DNA from: Eleusine coracana subsp. coracana
Taxonomy: Eukaryota > Streptophyta > Magnoliopsida > Poales > Poaceae
DNA: 64,000 nucleotides
Assembly (NCBI GenBank): GCA_032690845.1
Contig: CM064417.1
Span: 22,918,808-22,982,807 of the forward strand
Direction of reading: 5' to 3'
Shown: in pieces, positions 24,341-33,503 of the stretch
How the letters are laid out: each line of letters opens with the position of its first letter
Numbering within the stretch: the stretch's first letter is position 1
The notes under the pieces: generated by a model
What the model saw: only the letters and a program-made list of their open reading frames with translations
The model's database searches: none
What the model was told of the DNA's origin: nothing
Program-made: the position numbers and the translations under genes

Positions 24341-27300
24341 ATGGCGGACAATATGCCCTCTCAAGAGGAAGATGCCCTTCAGGTGCCCTTAGAAGTGAGG
24401 TCGTCTTCAGACGATGAAGGATCAAGCGAACACTAGGAAGAACCTAAGGAACATCGATTAGGGAACCTGGACCCTGATTATGTGCCTGAACAGAAGGTAT
24501 CTTGTCAAAGATAGTTTCCTTATTTGGTACATAGATTATATCAACTAAAATCTACTACTTATATCCTAAGGCCCCCGACGAAGTGCCCGTCAGCTATTTG
24601 CAGCAGAGGATGTGGTAGATGAGGCCCCCGACCAACAAACCGAAGAGGTGCCTGCCCAAGTGTCCACACACAAACGCAAGCACGGTCAGCGCTCCGCAAA
24701 CAAGGCAAAGGGCATCTATGAGGTTACTGCACTAGACTCCAAAGATGGAGAACCGATTGAGCCCGCTGGTGTCAATGCCAAATGGCGGAATCGTTGCGGC
24801 AAAGTGGTGAGGGACCATTGCAAAATCACGTGGCAAGATTGGCGCCAAGTCTCGGATGGCAGAAAAGATGATATGTGGGCTGACGTCATGGCAACCATCC
24901 GGTTCTAGCTAGCAGATCTCAAGAGAGCCAAGAAGGCCATGATGTCCATTCTCAATCACATCTTTTGAGATTACAAGTCCAAGCTCAACTGCCGATACGT
25001 TAAGAAAAATCAAACCCTATTCGACAAGCATGGAAATATCAATCAGCATGAATGAGATGAGTTTATTGAGCAGAAGACGAGCAGTGCTTCAAAGGAGCTC
25101 AGTGAAAAGATGGTTGAGCTGAACAAGCGGAACAAGTACAAGCCGCGGTTAGGTCCCGGCGGATACAAAAAGCATATTCCAATTTGGAGAGACGGAAGCC
25201 AAGCTCCGCGTGGAAGTAAAACCTGATCCTTTGCCAAACACTAATGAGCGTACCAGGAATTAGGTATATGGTTGCTCCGAGTTAACCGATGAAGGAGAGA
25301 TTATTGTGAAGGATCCCGCGACAGTTGAAGTCGTGCAAGCCTTGAAAGGTCCCATCACGACGCAGACGGAGGCTGGTCTATTTACACTGGAGTATCACAA
25401 AGATGAGCTAGCGAAGGCTATTGGGACCAAAGAACATGGTGGTCAGGTACAAGGAGTGTCATTATCGTCAACATGGAAAGAATCTTTCTTTGAAACATCC
25501 TCACACCTGTACAAGAAGCATACATTGCACAAGAAAGAGCAAGAAGAGAAAGCCAAGGAGGATTGGAGGCGGCAACTTCTTATGTTTGCTATCGACAAAG
25601 AAAGTGGTCGTTTGGAGCCCAACCTGCAGGCTGCTATGGATGCCTTCTTACGTGGTTCATCCACATCCACGCAGCCATCCGTCTCCATGCAACCATCAGT
25701 CTCCATGCAATCAGAAACGGAGGACATCACTGAGGATACTCCTTGCGAGTTGCATGTGCCATTTGGTTACAAGGGGAAGACGATGAAGGTTGCATCCGGT
25801 ATAACATTTCCAGGAGAGACGCTCCATAATAGAGATATCCCCCTTGGTTAAGTGCGCATCACCGTGTCAAAAATAGTTCATGGCTATGAGGACAACGAGA
25901 TCGAATGCCCAATACCTGAGGCGGATATAGAAACTCTCCAAGATTCGCTCGGCTCTTTCCTTATTTGGAAATGTCATGATGTTGTACTCACCAAATGACT
26001 TTCTCCACCCTCGTTGTTTGGGCACGGGTCCTATCATCCGAGCCAGCCACTCTCGGCAGGTGGACAGCCGTCTCCTATGTCTGTGGCAGCCTCGAGAAAC
26101 AAGCCCCAATCTCCTCATGTGGAAGCCGACTCAACTCTCAGTCCTATAATCTGTAGTGAAAATGAGCCTCCGTCAACAACAACGGTTGCCCCTGTTGTCG
26201 TCGAGCCTCCGTCAACAACGACTATGACGGTTCAAGTTCAGGCTCCAGTAATTGAAGTCCAACCTGCACCAATTGTCGTCAAGGCTCCGGTAATCCCAAA
26301 GATGATTACCGGTTTTGACAAAGAGCTAAAGGACCTAAAAGAAAAAAATGGTATTGATAAGTACTTAGTTGGATTGAAAGAAACGTCTAGCATCCACCGG
26401 TAAGCTCATCCTGCAAGAACAAGATCCTTGGGATATATTGTCTTATGATGATCAAATTTTAGACAATCCTACAAACGATATGGACTACCCAAAATTCATA
26501 TTCGGTAAACCCCTTATATCAAAGAACATGTATAAAAACATGCCGTGGGCGATGCGGAAGTTGCACGACTGGTGCATGATGGCGTCGAAGGAAGGGATCA
26601 TCACAATCACTTGTTTGGAAAAAGATAAACAAATCTTACCCCTAATTTACGAGGATCTCCATTCAATGTTTCATCTAGACAAGATGTACGTCACCTTCAT
26701 CACCTTATGGTGCATGTAAGTGACGCATTCAATCTACTTTGTATTTCAAGCATAATTCAATATATTATCTTATGCATGTTTTCTTTGTAGCCTGAACTCC
26801 TTTTTCCAAACAAAGTGGACCGATAGAAAAGGTTAGAGGATGGCCTACATCAACCCGAACCGCATCAACCAAAGCACAATCAACCCAACGGTAAATCCGG
26901 AAAACCACCCGGATAAGACACCGCCAGAGCCAACTGCAATGAAGGTGGTTCTGACAAATGAAGCAAGGACTGAAGTTATTAATTATTTATGCGACTGCTA
27001 CTTGAAGTAGCGGGATAGAGAATGCATTATGGCCCCATACAACTTCAAGTAAGTTGGACAACTACTGCTTTCGTCATCTATCATATGTTAAAGTTAAATC
27101 CAATAGTAATTAACTTGTTGACAATTGTTGTAGTGATCATTGGATCTGTCTTATGATATTTCCCAAAGAAGGGTGCTTTCTAGTGCTTGATAATTTGGAC
27201 TGCGGCAAGAAGTTGTACAACGGTATTATGGAACTCATAGATAGGTAATAAATTAGTCTACGTATGTATAGTTTGATGATGTTAATATCATCTAATGATA

Positions 27301-27720
27301 CACTTTTGTCGATCGCTCAGTGCTTACGAGAAATATGTCTAAGCGAGAGGGAAATGTCATCCAAGACGAAAAAAAACATGTACTTCGATCATAATTTTTT
27401 GGTAAGACTTATATGTATATCATACATGTTCTTATCGTACTATCCATTCACATAATTATCATAAGTGTAACAAACTTGTGTTCTTTAATTTATAGTGTCA
27501 TAAGCAAGTACGAGAAAGTGTGCATTGTGGTTACTACACTTGTGTGTTCTCGTCTGGTAGTGCAACTTACCTAAACCATATCATTAATGAGTCTCAACAA
27601 GAGGTAAGTTGATTTAGTTTATGTCTATTTTACTTTATTTTTTATTTTTAATATCTTATATATTAACAGACTTTGCTCATGTGACATAGAAAGCCGTAAG
27701 GACAAAGAAAGAATAAGTTG
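24341..27720 (+). pseudogene. Second CACTA gene: plant transposase-24-like plus Ulp1-type (C48) protease, broken
   Basis: Begins MADNMPSQEEDALQVP at 24341 with an acidic first exon and a good donor at 24497. The next exon includes a segment typical of the plant transposase (Ptta/En-Spm) family, with KAKGIYEVTALDS and WRNRCGKVVRDHCK (24690-24830). It then runs to about 25850 with a Q/S-rich end. A DUF8039-like piece (25855-26000) and a P/V-rich linker follow. After 26438 come exons with consensus-like borders (donor at 26719; exons 27134-27244 and 27496-27603) that match the Ulp1/C48 fold: DHWICLM with the histidine, VLDNLD with the aspartate, and VHCGYYTC with the cysteine. Stops at 24906, 24967 and 25054 and later shifts disable it. 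Grass CACTA elements often carry such a second gene; its role in transposition is not settled. Confidence 0.7.
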
Positions 27721-28436
27721 CAACGTTGAAAAGGAACGACAAGTTCAGAAAGGGTATCATCCCGCGTTCACTTGAATACAAATTTCATGTATCTAGTTGT
27801 AACTTCTAACTGTCATTTTATGTTGAGAGAGAATATTAGTCCAGAACGGAAGTGCTTTGATTCAAAGGGTTTACTAGCAATGAAACATATGTCCCTTATG
27901 AGTAGGCTGGTTCGAGAGCACCATATGAGTCCAATGTTTCGGAGAAAGATGATAACTATGCATTAGGGTTCATATAAGATATTTTGTAATATCCATTGAA
28001 CATTTTCATAAGATATTATATATATTCTACGATGACATGTTGTAAATTTCTGTTATAAGATGTGATAAATATCTGTGATAAGATGTTGTAAATTTTCTGT
28101 GTATGCATAATCTGTGATTTCTGTATATATGCTTGATTTTATTTTATTTTCAAAAATAACAAGTAGCAACGGTTGAAGATGTCAACCGCCGCTACTACTT
28201 AGAGCAAAGTAGCGACAGTTGGTGATGTCAACCGCCGCTACTATTGGAACACAATAGCCGCGGTTGACATCTTCAATCGCTGCTACTAATGTGTCTGTAA
28301 CGGCGGTTTGTTTCGGTGACAGACCACCCGCCGCTATAAACACTTATTTGTAGCTGTATTTGCGTAACGACGGGGTGACCTGCCCGCCGCTACAGGCCTT
28401 TACGAGCCGCCGCTATAGGCTTTTTATGTTGTTGTG
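27721..28436 (+). repeat. 3' subterminal repeats of the CACTA element
   Basis: After an AT-rich stretch (28000-28150), a repeated motif of the type GCAACGGTTGAAGATGTCAACCGCCGCTACTA occurs about four times between 28165 and 28300, in direct and inverted form. Related GCCGCCGCTA motifs run up to the terminus at 28436. In CACTA elements these are binding sites for the element's DNA-binding protein. Confidence 0.75.
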
Positions 28437-28445
28437 TAGCAGGAA

Positions 28446-28465
28446 CCCCCGCGCACTTGTGTGGG
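28446..28465 (-). other. Helitron 3' hairpin, copy 1
   Basis: CCCCCGCGCACTTGTGTGGG on the plus strand. It is a near-palindrome with the loop at ACTT and two stem mismatches compared with the inferred perfect stem. Confidence 0.6.
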
Positions 28466-29440
28466 CTAAAAAACAATAAACGACATATATGAAAAGATCA
28501 CAAAGGTAAACCTTTGTATAGCAGTTCTTTTTCATAGAAATTGATCTAAATTACATTGTAAGGTAGATTAAACATAAGAAAGAAAAATCTTTGTAATATA
28601 ACTGCAATTGTTTAAGCATATAACCTTCCATACAAATGCAATGACAATATATTTCTACCTTTCAAGAAAAGATAACATAACTGAAAAAAATGGACCCAAA
28701 AGCCACGCATAATTTATATTTTTAAACGACATAACGAGCATTCAGAGAAATTTGCGCTTGATTGTTTCAAGTTAATATTATCAATGAAACAGTAAACAAT
28801 TAGAACAAAATTCATAGCATACGTTCCTGTACAAACTCTATAGAGCAGGAAAGGAAAAACTGCCATGTTTTAACTCTAAAGTGTTTGCATGTCCAAAACA
28901 AATTCAGTACTGGTGTACTTTGTTGCATCCAGTCCTGCATGGAAAGGTGCACATTATTATAGAGTTAGCTTCAGTACACACAGATTGACTACAATGTGCT
29001 TTGTGCAAAATATTGATTATATATGTTTACCACATGATAGGAATTAACTTATGTGGAGAAATTCATTAACAAAATTCGAGCAAATTTCAATATTTCTTAG
29101 GGGGGGATCATGGACTATCAATGATGTATAGTAGAAAGGTATACAATTGCAGTGGTTTAGGCATATAACTTGAACTATCACAGCTACTCAAGTGAACTGA
29201 CAATATTCTTTGTGGTTCCACAAAAAGGGCGGTACTTAATAGAATGGAATGAAAAAGTCATGCTTTACTTTACTTTGACGGGTTGTATACTAAACTAAAA
29301 TGTATTCATATATATTATTCTAGTTCTAGTTTTTGGAAGCAAATAATCAGCGCGTCATACACAATTAGTGCAAGTAACCATAAAAAAGTTCCTGTAGAGA
29401 CATTTACACATATATCAAGGGTTGGAGATTTGTACCTTAC

Positions 29441-29536
29441 ATTGAAGCATTGTCTCATGAAATGAAGGACAGCGGCAACAACTTCATAATGTACGATTGA
29501 AATTGCAGACTCTCCTACTGTTTTCATAAAATGCTC
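29441..29536 (-). pseudogene. Captured 96 bp exon-like segment, Helitron copy 1
   Basis: On the minus strand, 32 codons lie between a splice acceptor (TTTTATGGCAG) and a donor (GTAAGG). They start EHFMKTVGESAISIVHYEV. The length is a multiple of three and the frame is open. The same segment in copy 2 (32372-32467) is also open and differs at about five residues. It lies in the sense direction of the Helitron, as expected for a captured gene fragment. I do not recognise the parent protein; a helical-repeat protein is possible but not shown. Confidence 0.5.
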
Positions 29537-30059
29537 CTGCCATAAAATCATTCAGGGATTAAAGAACTCAAGCATATTTCCTTATGTCGGTTATGCATTA
29601 AAAATATTGCTCAACAGAAGCAAGGGAATTTGAAGCTTCAACTGGGTCGACAAATTAAATTTTAGTATGTTAAGAGTGCAACATGAAGAAATTTCTTTAG
29701 CAGTCATCTACCACGAAGTGATCTAAATATTGTTGAGAAAACAAAAGGAGGACATCACAGCAAGACATAGAAATTAGGTTAATTAATTACTAAATCAGAA
29801 CATATGGCATCCCAATTAAAAAAGCATCGTATCTAATAAACTGAGAGGGTAGGTGGAAGCTACCTGAGGCCGGCATACAGGTAGAGGGAGGTCGCCAGGT
29901 TCGACTGGCCTGTAGCTCCTTCAAGCTATGTACTCTGGCCTCCTCCTTCAAGTGCTGTTCTGTACGCAGAACGTGAACCGGTTACCAAAATAGGTCGACA
30001 AGACTTCTCGGCGAGTGCAGGAAGGTAGCAAATGCGCGGAGGCGTTCTGATGGAACGAA

Positions 30060-30380
30060 ATGCATGACAAATCAATGACAGGAACGGCCGGTGTGGCGAT
30101 TTTGCTCAGGAGCCAGCGAGAAATCAATGACAACAACGGCCGGTGCGACGATTCTGCTGAGGAACCGGCGAGGCAAGGCGGCGGGTGGATCCGAATCTGT
30201 GAGGGCAGTTGTGGAAGCGATAGGATGTACGGGGAAGGGAGGGGGACGGGAACCGAAGAGGTGGGCGACGACCTTTTTGCCTTGCGGTCGCGCGGTGGTT
30301 CTGGAAGCCAGGACCACACGGCGGCGATCCGATGGACCGCGAGGGCGGGGGAGAGGATCCAACGGCGCCGAGTTCGTCTA
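30060..30380 (-). pseudogene. Captured GC-rich exon-like segment, Helitron copy 1
   Basis: A GC-rich block in otherwise AT-rich sequence, open on the minus strand, with R/P/S-rich text such as RRVVLASRTTARPQGKK. It resembles the first exon and 5' leader of a grass gene. Copy 2 carries the same block at 39233-39505, after the Reina-like insertion. No domain is recognisable. Confidence 0.4.
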
Positions 30381-30484
30381 CTGTAGATGAACAGGATTCT
30401 GAGTTTAGACCGCCAGTTTTTGTAGGCTGTAGCGCTACAGTGAGAGCGACCCTTCACCGGGATTAGTAGTTTTACTAGCAGGAA

Positions 30485-30503
30485 CCCCACGCACTTGCGC
30501 GGA
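30485..30503 (-). other. Helitron 3' hairpin, copy 2
   Basis: CCCCACGCACTTGCGCGGA on the plus strand. It forms a stem with one mismatch and lies about 10 bases from the terminal CTAG (30475-30478). Confidence 0.6.
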
Positions 30504-31184
30504 CAAAAAAAAATCAATAGTTGTATTTGAAAAGATCACAAAGGTAAACCTTTGTATAGCAGTTTTTCTTCATATAAATTGATCTAAATTACTTTGTAAG
30601 GTAGATGAAAACATAAGAAAGAAAAATCTTTGCAATATAACTGCAATTGTTTAAGCATATAACATGCCATACAAATGCAATGACGATATATTTCTACCTT
30701 TCAAGAAAAGATAACATAACTGAAAAAATGGACTCAAAAGCCGTGCATAATTTATATTTTTCATCGACATAAAGAGCATTTAGAGAGCAGAAACTTGTGT
30801 TCGATTGTTTCAAGTTAATATTATCAATGAAACAATAAACAGTTAGAACAAAATTCATAGCATACGTTCCTGTATAAACTCTATAGAGGAAGAAAGGAAA
30901 AACTGCCATGTTTTAACTCTGAACTCATCAAGCAGTTTTTGCATGTCCAAAACAAATTCAGTACTGTGTACTTTGTTGCATCCAGTCCTGCATGGAAAAG
31001 TGCACATTATTATAGAGTTAGCTTCACTACATACAGATTGAATACAATATTCTTTGTGCAAAATATTGATTATATATGTTTACCACATGATAGGAATGAC
31101 AAACTAATGTGGAGTAATTCATTAACAAAATTCGAGCAAATTTAAATATTTCTTAGAGGGGAATCATGGACTATCAATGATGTA

Positions 31185-31970
31185 CTCCCTCCATTCAAAT
31201 TTATAGGACGTTCTAGAGCCTTACAAAATTTCCAAAATATAAGACGTTCTTATATTTTCTAAAAAACCTGTCTCCCTCATTTACACATCAGCCTGGGATC
31301 TTCTACATTAGCTCTCGAACCTCTTGTCCCGTCCCCAATCTTCTGGGCCAGCACGCCAGCGCCATTTCGCAGCACCACATCTACGACAACATCCAGCAAG
31401 ATGCATCACACAACCGCCAGCTGCTGATGCTGTCGTCTAGCTAGTTGATCCCATCATGCCGCGATAGATCTTGAGGGGAAGGAAAATGGAGAGACGAGGA
31501 AGGGAAGAAGATGACGACAACAGATTGATGGAGAAGGGATCACGAGCAGAAATCAGGCTAGATTAGGAGACCTTGGGGTGGCGTATCTCTTTGACATCCG
31601 GATTGAGGACAACACTCGATGGGGCAGGAAGCTCTCCATGGCTATGAGCTCGGAGTGGCGAATCTCCATGGCTATGAGCTTGGGGGTGGCCGGCGGATCT
31701 CCATGGCCAAGAGCTCGAGGAAGGCCCCAACACCGCTGTAGTCACCACCATCGCCATCGTCGTGAGGTCAGCCAGCAGCTTTGAAGTACTGGAAGTAGTA
31801 TGCGGCGTGGGTGTGGAAGTTGCGTGTGGAGTGGTGCAGTTGGTGTGGTTGGGAAGCCGGAACACCACATTTTCACGAGGGGCATCTTATGCTCAATTAA
31901 TGAACTATACCCAACTTTCTTAATCTGTGTGCCAAGGTCTAGAACGTCTTAAAATCTTGAACAGAGGGAG
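31185..31970. mobile_element. Stowaway-like (Tc1/Mariner type) element
   Basis: A 786 bp element with terminal inverted repeats of about 35 bp: CTCCCTCCATTCAAATTTAT on the left and CTCCCTCTGTTCAAGATTTT on the right (other strand), followed in both by GACGTTCTAGA. It is flanked by TA on both sides (31183-31184 and 31971-31972). Copy 1 of the Helitron shows the uninterrupted site (GATGTATAGTAG at 29123-29134). Length and GC-rich inside are unusual for a MITE. The inside includes three near-copies of CTCCATGGCTATGAGCT at 31634, 31664 and 31699, and no transposase. Confidence 0.85.
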
Positions 31971-32371
31971 TATAGTAGAAAGGTATACATCTTTCAACAG
32001 CTCCTTTCCATTTGAAAGTGCAGATGTTCTCTTTTTCTTTGTAGCTACCTTGGACAGGAGGGAATACTTGTAATACAATTACAGTGGTTTAGGCATATAA
32101 GTTGAACTACACAGCTACTCAAGTGAACTGACAATATTCTTAGTGGTTCCACAAAAAGAACAGTACTTAATAGAATGGAATGAAAAAGTCATGCTTTACT
32201 TTACTTCGACGGGTTGTATACTAAACTAAAAGGTATTCCTATAGATTATTCTAGTTCTAGTTTTTGGAAGCAGATAATCAGCGCGTCATACAAAATTAGG
32301 GCAAGTAACCACAAAAAAGTGCCTATAGAGACATTTTCACATATATTAAGGGTTGGAGATTTGTACCTTAC

Positions 32372-32467
32372 ATTGAAGCATTGTCTTATGAAATGAAGGA
32401 CAGCGGCAGCAACTTCATAATGTATGATTGAAATTGTAGACCCTCTTACTGTCTTCATAAAATGCTC
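32372..32467 (-). pseudogene. Captured 96 bp exon-like segment, Helitron copy 2
   Basis: Counterpart of 29441-29536: 32 open codons on the minus strand, starting EHFMKTVRGSTISIIHYEV, with an acceptor-like AG before and GTAAGG after. Retention of an open frame in both copies may be chance for so short a segment. Confidence 0.5.
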
Positions 32468-33059
32468 CTGCTTTAAAATCATTCAGGGATTAAAGAACTC
32501 AAGCATATTTCCTTATGTCGGTTGTGCATGAAAAATATTGCTCAATAGAAGCAAGGGAATTTGAAGCTTCAACTGCACACCTCTTGTACCTAAATTTTCT
32601 ATCTGGGGTCGACAAATTAAATTTTAGTATGTGAAGAGTCCAACTTGAAGAAATTTCTTTACCAGCCATCTACCACGAAGTGATCTAATTATAGTTGAAA
32701 AAACAAAAGAGGACGTCACAGCGGGACATAGAAATTAGGTTAATTAATTACTAAATCAGAACATACGGCATCCCAATTAAAAAAGCATCGTATCCAATAA
32801 ACTGAGAGGCTAGGTGGAAGCTACCTGAGACCGGCATACAGGTAGAGGGAGGTCGCCAGGTTCGACTAGCCTATAGCTCCTTCAAGCGATGTACTCTGGC
32901 CTCCTCCTTCAAGTGTTGTTCTGTAGGCACAACTTGAACCGGTTACCAAAATAGGTTGACAGCGACCTCTCGGCGAGTGCAAGAGGGTAGCAAATGCGCA
33001 GAGGCGTTCTGACGGAACAAAGTGCAGGACAAATCAATTACAGGAATGGCCGGCATGGC

Positions 33060-33503
33060 TGTCAGACTCCACTGGGAGTATGACGGATTCGGAACTCGCG
33101 AATTAAGATCGAGGCAAACAAATTCCAAATTTGGGGCCAGTAATCAGATATATATTGAACTGATAAAAGTCTAAGCCCCGATTAAGGATACAAAGATAGC
33201 TAGAGACTACGAACCCTAGCTAAAAGACCAAAATTCCACACCCCTGGCCGAGTCCAACTCTGGCCTTTAGTAGTCGGTTACAGCGTTTTGTTACCCCGCC
33301 AGGTTAAAGCCGATCCGGTGAAAGTGAAAAGCAACAGTTACAGCACTGTATATTGTATGAAAACGCTTCTACACTGTTCATCCCGCTGGAACCGGTACTG
33401 AGCTATCTGAACCGTTGGTAGTCGCGTTCCCGCCTCCTCTCTTGATCACGATCACATTACACTTCTGCACAGGAGACACGGCTACAGAGTTTGGGTCCTG
33501 ACA
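33060..33503 (-). repeat. 3' LTR of the Reina-like element
   Basis: 444 bp. Compared by eye with the other LTR it shows about 26 substitutions, mostly transitions, plus an 11 bp stretch (near 33279-33289) missing from the other copy. That is roughly 6% divergence. Confidence 0.92.

Larger units (their letters stand above)
2493..28436 (+). mobile_element. CACTA (En/Spm) DNA transposon, interrupted by a Gypsy element
   Basis: The left end begins CACTATCACAAATCAGG. The right end, read on the other strand, begins CACAACAACATAAAAAGCC. The first 31 bases of the two ends align without gaps at about 21 positions, including the GCGGC-type subterminal motif. Both ends are flanked by the 3 bp duplication TAG (2490-2492 and 28437-28439), the usual CACTA size. 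Subterminal repeats of the form GCGGCGG...CCGCCGC lie at 2514-2575 and 28165-28420. Inside, in the same direction, are a tnp2-type transposase and a second gene with plant transposase and Ulp1-like protease regions. Without the 14.5 kb Gypsy insertion the element is about 11.5 kb. Both genes are broken and the right terminal CACTA is changed to CACAA, so it is dead. Confidence 0.85.
28437..30474 (-). mobile_element. Helitron-like element, copy 1
   Basis: Read on the minus strand, this unit starts TAAAACTACTAATCC (30474) and ends with a hairpin built on the pattern CCCGCGCA-AG-TGCGCGGG (positions 28446-28465), 11 bases before the terminal CTAG, which the CACTA insertion has split. A 16-18 base hairpin about 11 bases before CTRR, with an A/T target, is the mark of Helitrons. 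The 5' end begins TA rather than the canonical TC. No Rep/helicase is present, so it is non-autonomous. It carries exon-like segments (see 29441 and 30060). It keeps the undisturbed target sites for the Stowaway-like (29127) and Reina-like (30093) insertions found in copy 2. Confidence 0.65.

Noticed and set aside
28165..28420. CRISPR-like array
   Set aside because: The repeats are the subterminal repeats of a CACTA element. Units are in both orientations with uneven spacing, and the genome is eukaryotic.
28400..28440. CACTA right end at the last TAG (28439), with two terminal bases lost
   Set aside because: The reading with the end at 28436 and TAG as target duplication aligns better with the left end and gives matching 3 bp flanks.
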